Positions 6,065-12,879 of a DNA stretch of 14,499 nucleotides are shown one piece after another (the stretch's first letter is position 1; every line of letters begins with the position of its first letter). The position numbers and the translations under genes are program-made. This stretch comes from an uncultured Lactobacillus sp. (GTDB lineage Bacteria; Bacillota; Bacilli; Lactobacillales; Lactobacillaceae), in NCBI RefSeq assembly GCF_948948975.1, contig NZ_CARBVX010000030.1, positions 1-14,499 on the forward strand, read 5' to 3'. Below the pieces are notes generated by a model. That model had not been told where the DNA came from. It worked only from the letters and a program-made list of their open reading frames with translations, and searched no databases.

Positions 6065-7443
6065 TGGCAAAAGTTAAAACTCGTTATAAGTGTCGTAATT
6101 GTGGATATATTTCTGCCTCCTATCTTGGGAGATGTCCTAATTGTGGTGCATGGAATCAGTTTGAAGAAGAGACACAGGAAATTAAAAAAGTATCGACTAA
6201 GGCAACTGCAAGTCGATTGATGACTAAAATTGGAAATAATGATCCAGTAAAGTTAACTGAAGTAAAAGCTGAGAAAGAAAAAAGAATTGTAACTCCTTTT
6301 GAAGAATTAAATCGAGTTTTAGGAGGAGGAATTGTTCCAGGATCGTTAGTTTTAATTGGAGGAGATCCAGGAATTGGAAAATCAACCTTAATGCTTCAAA
6401 TTACTGGTGCTTTGGCTAAAGAACATAGCGTATTATATGTTTCTGGAGAAGAGTCTGCAGGTCAAATAAAGATGCGGGCAGATCGCTTAGGAGTAAGCAA
6501 TAGCGGAATTTTGCTTTATCCAGAAACAAATATGCAGAATATTCGTGACCAGATTGATGAAATTAAGCCCGACTTTTTGGTAATTGATTCTATTCAAACA
6601 ATGAATGAACCTTCACTCGATTCGATGGTTGGATCTGCTTCTCAAGTACGTGAAGTAACAAGTGAATTAATGAAAATTGCTAAAAATGAACAAATAACTA
6701 CTTTTGTTATTGGGCATGTGACTAAAGAAGGAGCAATTGCTGGTCCTAAGATTATGGAGCATATGGTTGATACCGTCCTTTATTTTGAAGGGGATGGACA
6801 TCATTCATATCGAATTCTAAGATCAGTTAAAAATCGTTTTGGTGCAGCTAATGAAATTGGAATGTTTGAGATGAAAAATGAAGGATTGGCAGAAGTAAGC
6901 AATCCTTCAGCTATCTTTTTAGACGAACGCTTGCCTAATTCGACTGGATCTTCAGTCGTTGTTTCGCTTGAAGGAACACGGCCTCTGCTTGCGGATATCC
7001 AAGCTTTAGTAACTCCAACAGCATTTGGATATGCGAAAAGAACAACTTCAGGATTAGATTTTAATCGAGTAGCACTTTTATTGGCAGTTTTAGAAAAAAG
7101 AGGCAACTTAATGCTTCAAAATCAAGATGCTTTTCTAACTGCAACTGGTGGGATTAAATTAAATGAACCAGCAATTGATCTTGCAATTTGCATGGCGGTT
7201 GCTTCAAGTTACAAAAATAAAGAAATTTCTTCGACTGATTGTTTTGTAGGTGAAGTCGGATTAACTGGTGAAATTAGAAGAGTTAATCAAATTGAAGCCC
7301 GAGTTAGAGAAGCCGCAAAAGTAGGCTTTAAGCGGATTTTTATTCCTAAAAACAACTTAGGTCAGGAACTTAAGAATAACTCTGAGATCGAAGTAATTGG
7401 GGTAGCAAGTTTACCACAAGCTTTAAAACTTGTTTTTAACTAG
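6064..7443 (+). CDS. radA: DNA repair and recombination protein RadA (Sms)
   Basis: RecA-related, DnaB-like hexameric motor that extends RecA-made strand exchange at recombination intermediates and helps transformation and fork repair. Domains: four-cysteine zinc finger (Cys10, 13, 24, 27; CRNCGYIS...CPNCGAWN), RecA-type ATPase with Walker A GGDPGIGKST (99-108), Walker B FLVIDSIQT (171-179), the RadA signature KNRFG (256-260), and a C-terminal Lon-protease-like domain (about 280-459). At 459 residues it is full length. It starts at ATG 6064 within the dut stop codon; GAGG about 11 bases upstream lies inside dut. The pairing with dut suggests a genome-maintenance operon. No terminator is visible after its stop, so some transcription may run into gltX. 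Confidence 0.96.
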   Translation: MAKVKTRYKCRNCGYISASYLGRCPNCGAWNQFEEETQEIKKVSTKATASRLMTKIGNNDPVKLTEVKAEKEKRIVTPFEELNRVLGGGIVPGSLVLIGGDPGIGKSTLMLQITGALAKEHSVLYVSGEESAGQIKMRADRLGVSNSGILLYPETNMQNIRDQIDEIKPDFLVIDSIQTMNEPSLDSMVGSASQVREVTSELMKIAKNEQITTFVIGHVTKEGAIAGPKIMEHMVDTVLYFEGDGHHSYRILRSVKNRFGAANEIGMFEMKNEGLAEVSNPSAIFLDERLPNSTGSSVVVSLEGTRPLLADIQALVTPTAFGYAKRTTSGLDFNRVALLLAVLEKRGNLMLQNQDAFLTATGGIKLNEPAIDLAICMAVASSYKNKEISSTDCFVGEVGLTGEIRRVNQIEARVREAAKVGFKRIFIPKNNLGQELKNNSEIEVIGVASLPQALKLVFN

Positions 7444-7451
7444 CAGAGAGA

Positions 7452-7480
7452 TTGAACTTTTGCTCGTTAAAAGTTACACT
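7452..7480 (+). promoter_or_regulatory. Predicted promoter of gltX
   Basis: TTGAAC (7452-7457), a 17-base spacer and TACACT (7475-7480) form a fair sigma-A promoter in the 81-base radA-gltX gap. The spacer also contains a 7-bp inverted repeat, AACTTTT/AAAAGTT (7455-7461 and 7469-7475), with no T-run, so it is not a terminator. No T-box leader is present. Confidence 0.55.
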
Positions 7481-7524
7481 TAAATGGATGAATTTTAATA
7501 AATTTTGAAAGAGGCGCTTTAATT

Positions 7525-9024
7525 TTGGCAAAACAAAAAATCCGCGTTCGTTACGCACCAAGTCCAACAGGTCACTTGCACATTGGTAACGCACGTACTG
7601 CATTATTTAACTATCTATTTGCACGTCACAATAAAGGGACAATGGTCTTAAGAATTGAAGATACGGACCAAAAACGTAACGTTGAAGGTGGTTCTAAGTC
7701 CCAAATGGAAAACTTGCACTGGTTAGGTATTGACTGGGATGAAGGTCCTGATAAGGGTGGCGACTTTGGCCCTTACCGCCAATCAGAGCGTAAAGACATT
7801 TACAATAAATATATTCAACAATTAATTGATGAAGGTAAAGCTTACTATTCATACAAGACTGAGGAAGAACTTGAAGCACAACGTGAAGAACAACGTGCAA
7901 TGGGAATTGCTCCTCACTACACTTATGAATATGAAGGCATGACCGCTGATGAAATTAAAGAAGCTCAAGCAGCTGCAGAAGCAAAGGGCTTAAAGCCAGT
8001 TGTTCGTATCCACATTCCTGAAAATAGAACTTATGCTTGGGAAGATATGGTTAAGGGCAAGGTATCATTTGAATCAGACACTATCGGTGGTGACTTCGTT
8101 ATTCAAAAACGTGATGGTATGCCAACTTACAACTTTGCCGTTGTAATTGATGACCACTTAATGGAAATTACTCACGTTCTTAGAGGGGACGACCACGTAG
8201 CTAACACTCCTAAGCAATTAGTTGTTTATGAAGCACTTGGCTGGGAAGCTCCTAAGTTTGGTCACATGACTTTGATCATTAACTCTGAAACTGGTAAAAA
8301 GCTTTCTAAGCGTGATGAATCAGTTCTTCAATTTATTGAACAATACCGTGACCTTGGTTACTTACCAGACGCAATGTTCAACTTTATTACTTTACTTGGC
8401 TGGTCTCCTGTTGGTGAAAGTGAAATTTTCTCACAAAGAGAATTGATTAAGTCATTTGATCCTAAGCGTTTATCTAAGTCACCAGCTGCTTTTGACCAAA
8501 AGAAGCTTGAATGGATTAACAACCAATACGTTAAGAAGGCAGACCGTGATCTTTTATTAGATCTTGCTTTGAATAACTTACAAGAAGCAGGTTTAGTTGA
8601 TAAAGAAATTTCACCAGAAAAGATGGAATGGGTTCGTCAATTAGTAAATATTTACGCTGTACAAATGTCTTATACTAAGCAAATTGTAGATATTGCTAAG
8701 ATCTTCTTTGAAGAAGCTCCAGAATTATCTGATGCAGAAATTGAAGAAATTAAGAAAGACGATGCTCGTCCTGTAATTGAAGAATTCAAGAAGCAATTAA
8801 ATGCTGTTCCTCGCTTCACTGCTGTACAAGCTATGAACGCAATTCAAGCTACTCGTCGTGAAACTGGCGTAAAGGGTAGAAAATTATTTATGCCAATTAG
8901 AATTGCTGCTACTCGTTCAATGGTTGGACCTGGTATTGGTGAAGCCATTGAGTTAATGGGTAAGGAAAAAGTTAACAAGCATATTGACTTAACTTTAAAG
9001 CAATTAAGTGATTTAGGTCTTTAA
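7525..9024 (+). CDS. gltX: Glutamyl-tRNA synthetase
   Basis: Class I synthetase that charges tRNA-Glu. In lactic acid bacteria it usually also mischarges tRNA-Gln, which GatCAB then amidates (family knowledge; GatCAB is not in the window). Motifs: [15 protein letters not shown] with the HIGH-type HLHIG (17-21), VLRIEDTD (41-48), and the KMSKS-type loop KLSKR (259-263). The anticodon-binding helical domain occupies about 330-499. The cysteine zinc site of some GluRSs is absent, as expected for this type. Length 499 is normal. The start is TTG 7525: the conserved [16 protein letters not shown] begins there and no in-frame ATG lies nearby. The only ribosome site, AGAGG (7510-7514), is ten bases ahead, which is long. 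Codon use indicates strong expression. Monocistronic, with a good terminator. Confidence 0.96.
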   Translation: MAKQKIRVRYAPSPTGHLHIGNARTALFNYLFARHNKGTMVLRIEDTDQKRNVEGGSKSQMENLHWLGIDWDEGPDKGGDFGPYRQSERKDIYNKYIQQLIDEGKAYYSYKTEEELEAQREEQRAMGIAPHYTYEYEGMTADEIKEAQAAAEAKGLKPVVRIHIPENRTYAWEDMVKGKVSFESDTIGGDFVIQKRDGMPTYNFAVVIDDHLMEITHVLRGDDHVANTPKQLVVYEALGWEAPKFGHMTLIINSETGKKLSKRDESVLQFIEQYRDLGYLPDAMFNFITLLGWSPVGESEIFSQRELIKSFDPKRLSKSPAAFDQKKLEWINNQYVKKADRDLLLDLALNNLQEAGLVDKEISPEKMEWVRQLVNIYAVQMSYTKQIVDIAKIFFEEAPELSDAEIEEIKKDDARPVIEEFKKQLNAVPRFTAVQAMNAIQATRRETGVKGRKLFMPIRIAATRSMVGPGIGEAIELMGKEKVNKHIDLTLKQLSDLGL

Positions 9025-9039
9025 TTATTTAATAGAGTT

Positions 9040-9067
9040 AAAGCTACGTGAAAGCGTAGCTTTTTTT
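9040..9067 (+). terminator. Terminator after gltX
   Basis: AAAGCTACG (9040-9048) pairs perfectly with CGTAGCTTT (9055-9063) around a six-base TGAAAG loop and runs into seven T's (9061-9067). Confidence 0.93.
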
Positions 9068-9074
9068 GTTAGAA

Positions 9075-9083
9075 TGTTATAAG
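9075..9083 (+). promoter_or_regulatory. Possible extended -10 promoter of the cysS operon
   Basis: TG-T-TATAAG (9075-9083) is an extended -10 element just after the gltX terminator, 30 bases before the cysS start. A -35 would fall inside the terminator and is not convincing, as is common for TGn promoters. There is no T-box in the 88-base gap. Confidence 0.5.
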
Positions 9084-9112
9084 AGAATGTCTTAAATGAA
9101 AGAGGGATGATC

Positions 9113-10525
9113 ATGAAGGTCTTTAACACTTTAACTCGAAAAAAAGAAGAGTTTAGGCCATTAGTAGCTGGAAAAGTAAGCATGTATGTTTGTGGACCAA
9201 CTGTCTATAATTATATTCATATTGGAAATGCCCGCAGTGTAATTGCATTCGATACCATTCGCCGATATTTTGAGTATCGAGGTTATGATGTAAATTATGT
9301 TTCTAACTTTACCGATGTTGATGATAAGATGATTAATGAGGCTCGCAAAGAACATACAACTGTTGAAAAGCTTGCTGAGCGCTATATTAAGGCTTTTATG
9401 GAAGATACTGAAGCATTAAATATTGAGCCAGCTACTCTTCATCCACGCGCAACTCATGAAATTAAGGAAATTATCAACTTTGTTCAAGATTTAATTGATA
9501 AAGGCTTTGCTTATGAAGTTGATGGGGATGTATATTACCGGGCTAGAAAATTCCCTAACTATGGTCAACTAAGCGATCAAAATATTGCTGAACTTGAAGA
9601 AGGTGCTTCTGAGCATATTAATGAAGAAGAACAAAGCAAGAAAGAAGATCCAATTGACTTTGCCTTATGGAAGGCTCAAAAAGCAGAGGATGAAATTGCT
9701 TGGGATTCGCCATGGGGAAAGGGTCGTCCAGGCTGGCATATTGAATGCTCAGTAATGTCAACTAAATACTTAGACGATACCATTGATATTCATGGTGGTG
9801 GGCAAGATTTGGAATTTCCGCACCATGAAAATGAGATTGCTCAAAGTGAGGCTAAGACTGGTAAAAAATTTGTTAATTACTGGATGCACAATGGTTTTGT
9901 GACAGTAGGTAAGAAACAAGAAAAAATGTCAAAATCACTTCATAACTTTGTGACTGTGCATGATATTCTCAAGCAAATTGATCCACAAGTTTTACGTTTT
10001 TACATGTCTAGTGTTCAATATCGTCGTCCAATTAACTATTCTGAAGATGGCTTAAAGCAAGCTGAAACTGTTCTTAAACGCTATCAAAATACTTTGCGTA
10101 ATCTTGATGCTAGACTAAATGATAAAAATGAGACGCTTGAAGATAGTGGCTTAAGGGATGATTTAACGCAAGCAAAAGCTGAATTTATTGAGGCTATGGA
10201 TGATGATTTTAATGTTCAAAATGCTTTGAGTATTATGTATGATTTAGCTACAACTTTAAATAATCACTTGCAAAAAGAACAAGTGGATAAGCCAGCTTTA
10301 AAGCGTGCTAAAAAATTATTAATTGCTTGGCTCGAAATTTTTGGAGTTAGCTTTAAGGAAGAGCCAGCTGAAAATGATGATGAAATTGAAAAATTAATTG
10401 CTCAACGCGATGAAGCACGTAAAAATAAGGATTGGGCTGAAAGTGACCGCTTAAGAGATGAGTTACAGGCTAAAGGCATTGTAATTGAAGATACTCCACA
10501 AGGAACGAGGTGGCACCGTGCTTAA
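9113..10525 (+). CDS. cysS: Cysteinyl-tRNA synthetase
   Basis: Class I synthetase that charges tRNA-Cys. Numbered from ATG 9113 (470 residues): [16 protein letters not shown] carries zinc ligand Cys27 and the HIGH-type HIGN (36-39); Cys212 (WHIECSVMS), His237 and Glu241 ([10 protein letters not shown]) complete the zinc site that selects cysteine; KMSKS is at 271-275; the C-terminal helical and anticodon-binding part follows. I prefer ATG 9113 over the in-frame ATG at 9107 because AGAGGG (9101-9106) directly abuts the latter but is six bases from 9113. First gene of a cysS-mrnC-rlmB operon: its 3' end overlaps mrnC by eight bases. This order is widely conserved in Firmicutes. Confidence 0.96.
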   Translation: MKVFNTLTRKKEEFRPLVAGKVSMYVCGPTVYNYIHIGNARSVIAFDTIRRYFEYRGYDVNYVSNFTDVDDKMINEARKEHTTVEKLAERYIKAFMEDTEALNIEPATLHPRATHEIKEIINFVQDLIDKGFAYEVDGDVYYRARKFPNYGQLSDQNIAELEEGASEHINEEEQSKKEDPIDFALWKAQKAEDEIAWDSPWGKGRPGWHIECSVMSTKYLDDTIDIHGGGQDLEFPHHENEIAQSEAKTGKKFVNYWMHNGFVTVGKKQEKMSKSLHNFVTVHDILKQIDPQVLRFYMSSVQYRRPINYSEDGLKQAETVLKRYQNTLRNLDARLNDKNETLEDSGLRDDLTQAKAEFIEAMDDDFNVQNALSIMYDLATTLNNHLQKEQVDKPALKRAKKLLIAWLEIFGVSFKEEPAENDDEIEKLIAQRDEARKNKDWAESDRLRDELQAKGIVIEDTPQGTRWHRA

Positions 10526-10961
10526 GCCGAAGATTTTAACAGAAAAAAATACTAATCCAGATGGGTTAGGTCCTCTTACTTTAGCTTATTTAGGGGATGG
10601 AGTATATGAAGTTTATATCAGACGTCACTTGGTTAAGGGCGGAATTGTAAAACCACAAATGCTTCAACGATATGCAACACATTATGTTTCCGCAAAAGCT
10701 CAAGCAGCATTAATTACTAAAATGCAAGACTTAGAAATGCTAGATGAAGATGAATTAGCAGCGTTCAAGAGAGGAAGAAATGCTAAAAGTCATACGCATG
10801 CAAAAAACACTTCAATTAACACTTATAAGCTCTCAACTGGATTTGAAGCGATGTTTGGATACTTAGATCTATTAGGTAAAAAAGAACGTGTTGATGAACT
10901 TGCAAAATGGTGCATTGACCAAGTAGAACAAGGAGGACTAGATAATTATGAGTTCAAATAA
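10518..10961 (+). CDS. mrnC: Mini-ribonuclease III (23S rRNA maturation)
   Basis: Dimeric RNase III-like endonuclease without a double-stranded-RNA-binding domain; in Bacillus it makes the final cuts at both ends of 23S rRNA, helped by ribosomal protein L3. Numbered from GTG 10518 (147 residues): [14 protein letters not shown] (22-35) holds catalytic Asp27 and Glu31, RGRNAKS (85-91) is the second conserved block, and Glu110 in [14 protein letters not shown] completes the metal site. GTG is preferred because GAGGTG (10507-10512) lies five bases ahead and the family begins near here; a further-upstream ATG at 10485 would add residues that do not look like the family. It overlaps the end of cysS by eight bases and the start of rlmB by 14, implying translational coupling. 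Confidence 0.93.
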   Translation: MLKPKILTEKNTNPDGLGPLTLAYLGDGVYEVYIRRHLVKGGIVKPQMLQRYATHYVSAKAQAALITKMQDLEMLDEDELAAFKRGRNAKSHTHAKNTSINTYKLSTGFEAMFGYLDLLGKKERVDELAKWCIDQVEQGGLDNYEFK

Positions 10962-11703
10962 TGATGAATTTGTATATGGACGTCATGCAGGCATTGATTT
11001 TTTAAAAACACAGGATGCTAACTTAATTAATAAAGTATTTTTGCAAAATGGTGTTCAGGAAGAATTTGCTAATCAAGTTTATCAATTAGCACGTAAAAAA
11101 AATCTAGTTGTTCAAAATGCTCCTAAAAACAAATTGGATCAAATGGTCAACCATGAAAATCACCAAGGCTTGGTCTTAACGGTAGCTCCATTTGAATATG
11201 CTGACTTAGATGAACTTTTAGACAAGTTTGACCAAGAAGGAAAAGAACCATTTATCTTAATGCTTGATTCAATTGAAGATCCACATAATCTAGGTTCGAT
11301 CTTAAGAACTTGTGATGCGACAGGTGTGGATGCAGTAATTATTCCAAAAAGAAGAGCTAGTGGTCTAACTTCTGTTGTTGCCAAAACTTCAACCGGTGCA
11401 ATTGATTATGTGCCAGTAGCTCGAGTTAATAACTTAGTTCAAACTACTAAGATGCTAAAAAAGCGTGGTTACTGGATTTTTGGTACTGCCATGGAAGGTG
11501 AAGATTATCGTAAGTGGAATGCCAAAGGTAAGACAGTGCTTGTGATTGGTAATGAGGGTAAGGGAATTTCCCCATTATTGTTAAAGCAAATGGATCAAAC
11601 TTTAACCATTCCAATGGTTGGGCATGTTCAATCATTAAATGCAAGTGTTGCAACTGGTGTTTTGCTTTATGGAATGTTCAATAGTCGCCATCCCGAAAAA
11701 TAA
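10948..11703 (+). CDS. rlmB: 23S rRNA (guanosine-2'-O-) methyltransferase, TrmH/SpoU family
   Basis: SPOUT-superfamily enzyme using S-adenosylmethionine to methylate a ribose in 23S rRNA; RlmB acts on G2251 in E. coli. The N-terminal substrate-binding domain (FVYGRHAGIDFL, about 8-80) is followed by the knotted catalytic domain with motif 1 DPHNLGSILRTCDATG (111-126; Asn114, Arg120), motif 2 VIGNEGKGIS (199-208; Glu203) and motif 3 IPMVGHVQSLNASVATGVLL (221-240; Asn231). 251 residues, as expected. AGGAGG at 10931-10936 is eleven bases ahead of the ATG, inside mrnC. Pairing with mrnC puts two 23S rRNA processing steps in one message. Family members differ in target, so the exact nucleotide is inferred. 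Confidence 0.9.
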   Translation: MSSNNDEFVYGRHAGIDFLKTQDANLINKVFLQNGVQEEFANQVYQLARKKNLVVQNAPKNKLDQMVNHENHQGLVLTVAPFEYADLDELLDKFDQEGKEPFILMLDSIEDPHNLGSILRTCDATGVDAVIIPKRRASGLTSVVAKTSTGAIDYVPVARVNNLVQTTKMLKKRGYWIFGTAMEGEDYRKWNAKGKTVLVIGNEGKGISPLLLKQMDQTLTIPMVGHVQSLNASVATGVLLYGMFNSRHPEK

Positions 11704-11712
11704 TTGAAGAGT

Positions 11713-11758
11713 AAAAAATTGTCATTTAGTTTTATAAAAAGCTAAGTGACAATTTTTT
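11713..11758 (+). terminator. Strong terminator of the cysS-mrnC-rlmB operon
   Basis: A 17-pair stem (11713-11729 with 11742-11758), with a single G-T wobble and a 12-base loop, ends in T's. The flanking A-run (11713-11718) would let it work on the minus strand as well. It begins ten bases after the rlmB stop. Confidence 0.93.
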
Positions 11759-11848
11759 ATTGCCTATATTTATAAAAATAAACACACAATAAAGTCTTGG
11801 TCATTAACAAAGTACAATTGCTCTATACCTGTGTTTAATAAACATTCG

Positions 11849-11903
11849 TTCCCTTAGAAGGGGATCTCTTCTTTTTTATTCTTATTATCAAATAGAAAAG
11901 GAG
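11849..11903 (+). promoter_or_regulatory. Structured leader of the sigma-factor gene
   Basis: TTCCCT-TAGA-AGGGGA (11849-11864) forms a six-pair hairpin, followed six bases later by T-rich CTTTTTTATT (11871-11880), which resembles a weak attenuator. Separately, CTCTTCTTTT (11866-11875) can pair with AGAAAAGGAG (11894-11903), nine of ten positions including two G-T wobbles, which would hide the ribosome binding site. The two stems use different bases and could coexist. The rest of the 155-base gap from 11760 is AT-rich; I could not assign a promoter with confidence. Confidence 0.35.
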
Positions 11904-11914
11904 GAATTTCCGGA

Positions 11915-12472
11915 ATGGAAAGACTGAATGAGGTTTATTTGATTCGACGTGTAAAAGAAGAGCAAGATATGGATGCTTTGCATGAACTAGTAGAGCGGTA
12001 TCGGCCTTTAATCAATGGAGCGAAGCTAAATTTTTTCATTCGTAATTTTGATCATGATGACTGGGAACAAGAAGCATTAATCATGTGTTATCAAAGTTGC
12101 TGTACCTACGATGAGAAACGAGCAAATAGTTTCGGGGCGTATTATCGGACAAAATTTTATAATCATCTCCGATCGCTCTTAAGATATGAATTAGCCCAGA
12201 AGAGAACATCGTTTACTAAAGCTATTTCCTATGACAATGTGGTGCATAAAAATCTGATTAAAGAAGAAGTTGAAGAAATGCACATTACGCCTAGAAAGGA
12301 AATGTATCAAAAATTTATTAACAAGTTGTCAGAAAAAGAGGTAATTGCGCTCAAAGTTTTTCTGGGAGAGTTAACGATTGAAGAAGCAAGTAAGGAGACA
12401 AATTATAGTCGTTATCAGTTACTTCAAGCCAAAGCTCGGTGTAAGGCAAAAATGCGGAAAGAATTGTTTTAA
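11915..12472 (+). CDS. sigH: ComX/SigH-like alternative sigma factor (sigma-70 family)
   Basis: Small RNA polymerase sigma subunit, 185 residues. A region-2-like domain (about 20-95) includes RYRPLINGAKLNFF, the acidic FDHDDWEQEALIMCYQSC (core-binding 2.2 type) and AYYRTKFYNHLRSLLRYELAQKR (the -10 recognition helix). A linker (about 100-127) and a region-4-like helix-turn-helix follow (KLSEKEVIALKVFLGELTIEEASKETNYSRYQLLQAKARCKAKMRKEL, about 137-184). Regions 1 and 3 are absent, as in ComX and SigH. In lactobacilli such a gene typically sits downstream of rlmB, as here, and in related species it drives competence genes (established for L. sakei SigH); the role in this organism is inferred. AAAAGGAGG (11896-11904) lies ten bases before ATG 11915. 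It follows a strong terminator, so it needs its own promoter or readthrough. Confidence 0.82.
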   Translation: MERLNEVYLIRRVKEEQDMDALHELVERYRPLINGAKLNFFIRNFDHDDWEQEALIMCYQSCCTYDEKRANSFGAYYRTKFYNHLRSLLRYELAQKRTSFTKAISYDNVVHKNLIKEEVEEMHITPRKEMYQKFINKLSEKEVIALKVFLGELTIEEASKETNYSRYQLLQAKARCKAKMRKELF

Positions 12473-12473
12473 A

Positions 12474-12503
12474 TTCGCATAGAACGAATAAAAAGACTAT
12501 AAT
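12474..12503 (+). promoter_or_regulatory. Predicted promoter of the 72-residue protein gene
   Basis: TTCGCA (12474-12479), an 18-base spacer and a perfect TATAAT (12498-12503) start two bases after the sigma-factor stop. The spacer includes AACGAATA (12483-12490), one base off the streptococcal ComX box TACGAATA. Confidence 0.6.
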
Positions 12504-12539
12504 AAGTTTTGTAGAATTTATTTAGGAGGTAATTTTAAG

Positions 12540-12758
12540 ATGGCAGATGAAGTTATTAAGACAGAATTGTTAGACCGTCACATGAAGGAAGTTTTTGATT
12601 GGAGCGATTCTGACATGCCTGTTAGAGACGCACTATGGGACTACTTTATGGAAAAGAATGGTAGAGATACCATGAAGACGGAAAGTGACATGCTTCCGTT
12701 CTTGAAAGATTCTGACGATAAGATCGAAGCCTTCGTCAACGAAAATCTTAAGAAGTAA
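12540..12758 (+). CDS. Small acidic protein of unknown function
   Basis: A 72-residue soluble protein I do not recognise. It holds 19 Asp/Glu against 11 Lys/Arg, has two Trp (residues 21 and 33) and is likely mostly helical: an amphipathic N-terminal half ([17 protein letters not shown]), a [19 protein letters not shown] middle, and a C-terminal [15 protein letters not shown]. There is no cysteine, signal peptide or membrane segment. It is likely a real gene: strong AGGAGGT (12524-12530) nine bases before ATG 12540, a good promoter, a dedicated terminator, and codons such as GAC, GTC, CTT and AAG like those of expressed genes nearby. It sits between the sigma factor and a sugar kinase without an obvious link to either. 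Size and acidity would suit a protein-binding partner, but that is speculation. Confidence 0.85.
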   Translation: MADEVIKTELLDRHMKEVFDWSDSDMPVRDALWDYFMEKNGRDTMKTESDMLPFLKDSDDKIEAFVNENLKK

Positions 12759-12768
12759 CATCACCTAA

Positions 12769-12811
12769 AAACAATAATTCTACGCACAGTGGTCACGCAT
12801 TGTTTGACCAC
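12769..12811 (+). promoter_or_regulatory. Two competing hairpins after the 72-residue gene
   Basis: AAACAAT (12769-12775) can pair with ATTGTTT (12799-12805). GTGGTCA (12789-12795) can pair with TGACCAC (12805-12811). The two stems overlap and exclude each other. The second is also a 7-9-7 dyad that could be a DNA operator. Confidence 0.4.
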
Positions 12812-12812
12812 C

Positions 12813-12844
12813 AAAGAACAATCTCTAGGGATTGTTCTTTTTTT
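12813..12844 (+). terminator. Terminator after the 72-residue gene, ahead of the kinase gene
   Basis: AAAGAACAATC (12813-12823) pairs perfectly with GATTGTTCTTT (12830-12840) around a six-base loop, followed by T's through 12844. Confidence 0.92.
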
Positions 12845-12859
12845 GTGAGAAAATATATT
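12832..12859 (+). promoter_or_regulatory. Possible promoter of the kinase gene
   Basis: TTGTTC (12832-12837), a 16-base spacer and TATATT (12854-12859) give a weak sigma-A match. The -35 box lies within the right arm of the preceding terminator. The kinase start is 20 bases downstream of the -10. Confidence 0.4.
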
Positions 12860-12879
12860 CTAAAAGAAAGGGGCGGGTT

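Noticed and set aside
6801..7106. 101-residue minus-strand frame inside radA
   Set aside because: A shadow of the conserved RadA Lon-like domain on the opposite strand.
7444..7524. T-box riboswitch ahead of gltX (and ahead of cysS at 9025-9112)
   Set aside because: Both gaps are under 90 bases, far too short for a T-box, and no T-box core sequence is visible; ordinary promoters explain them.
7694..7900. Minus-strand frames inside gltX, cysS (9161-9355) and rlmB (11160-11384, 11447-11653)
   Set aside because: All lie within well-supported synthetase or methyltransferase genes and show no start signals or domains of their own.
12832..12879. Upstream TTG start extending the kinase by 16 residues
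   Set aside because: The start lies inside the terminator stem, the added residues do not resemble the family, and ATG 12880 has a good ribosome binding site and the conserved MDIGTT N-terminus.
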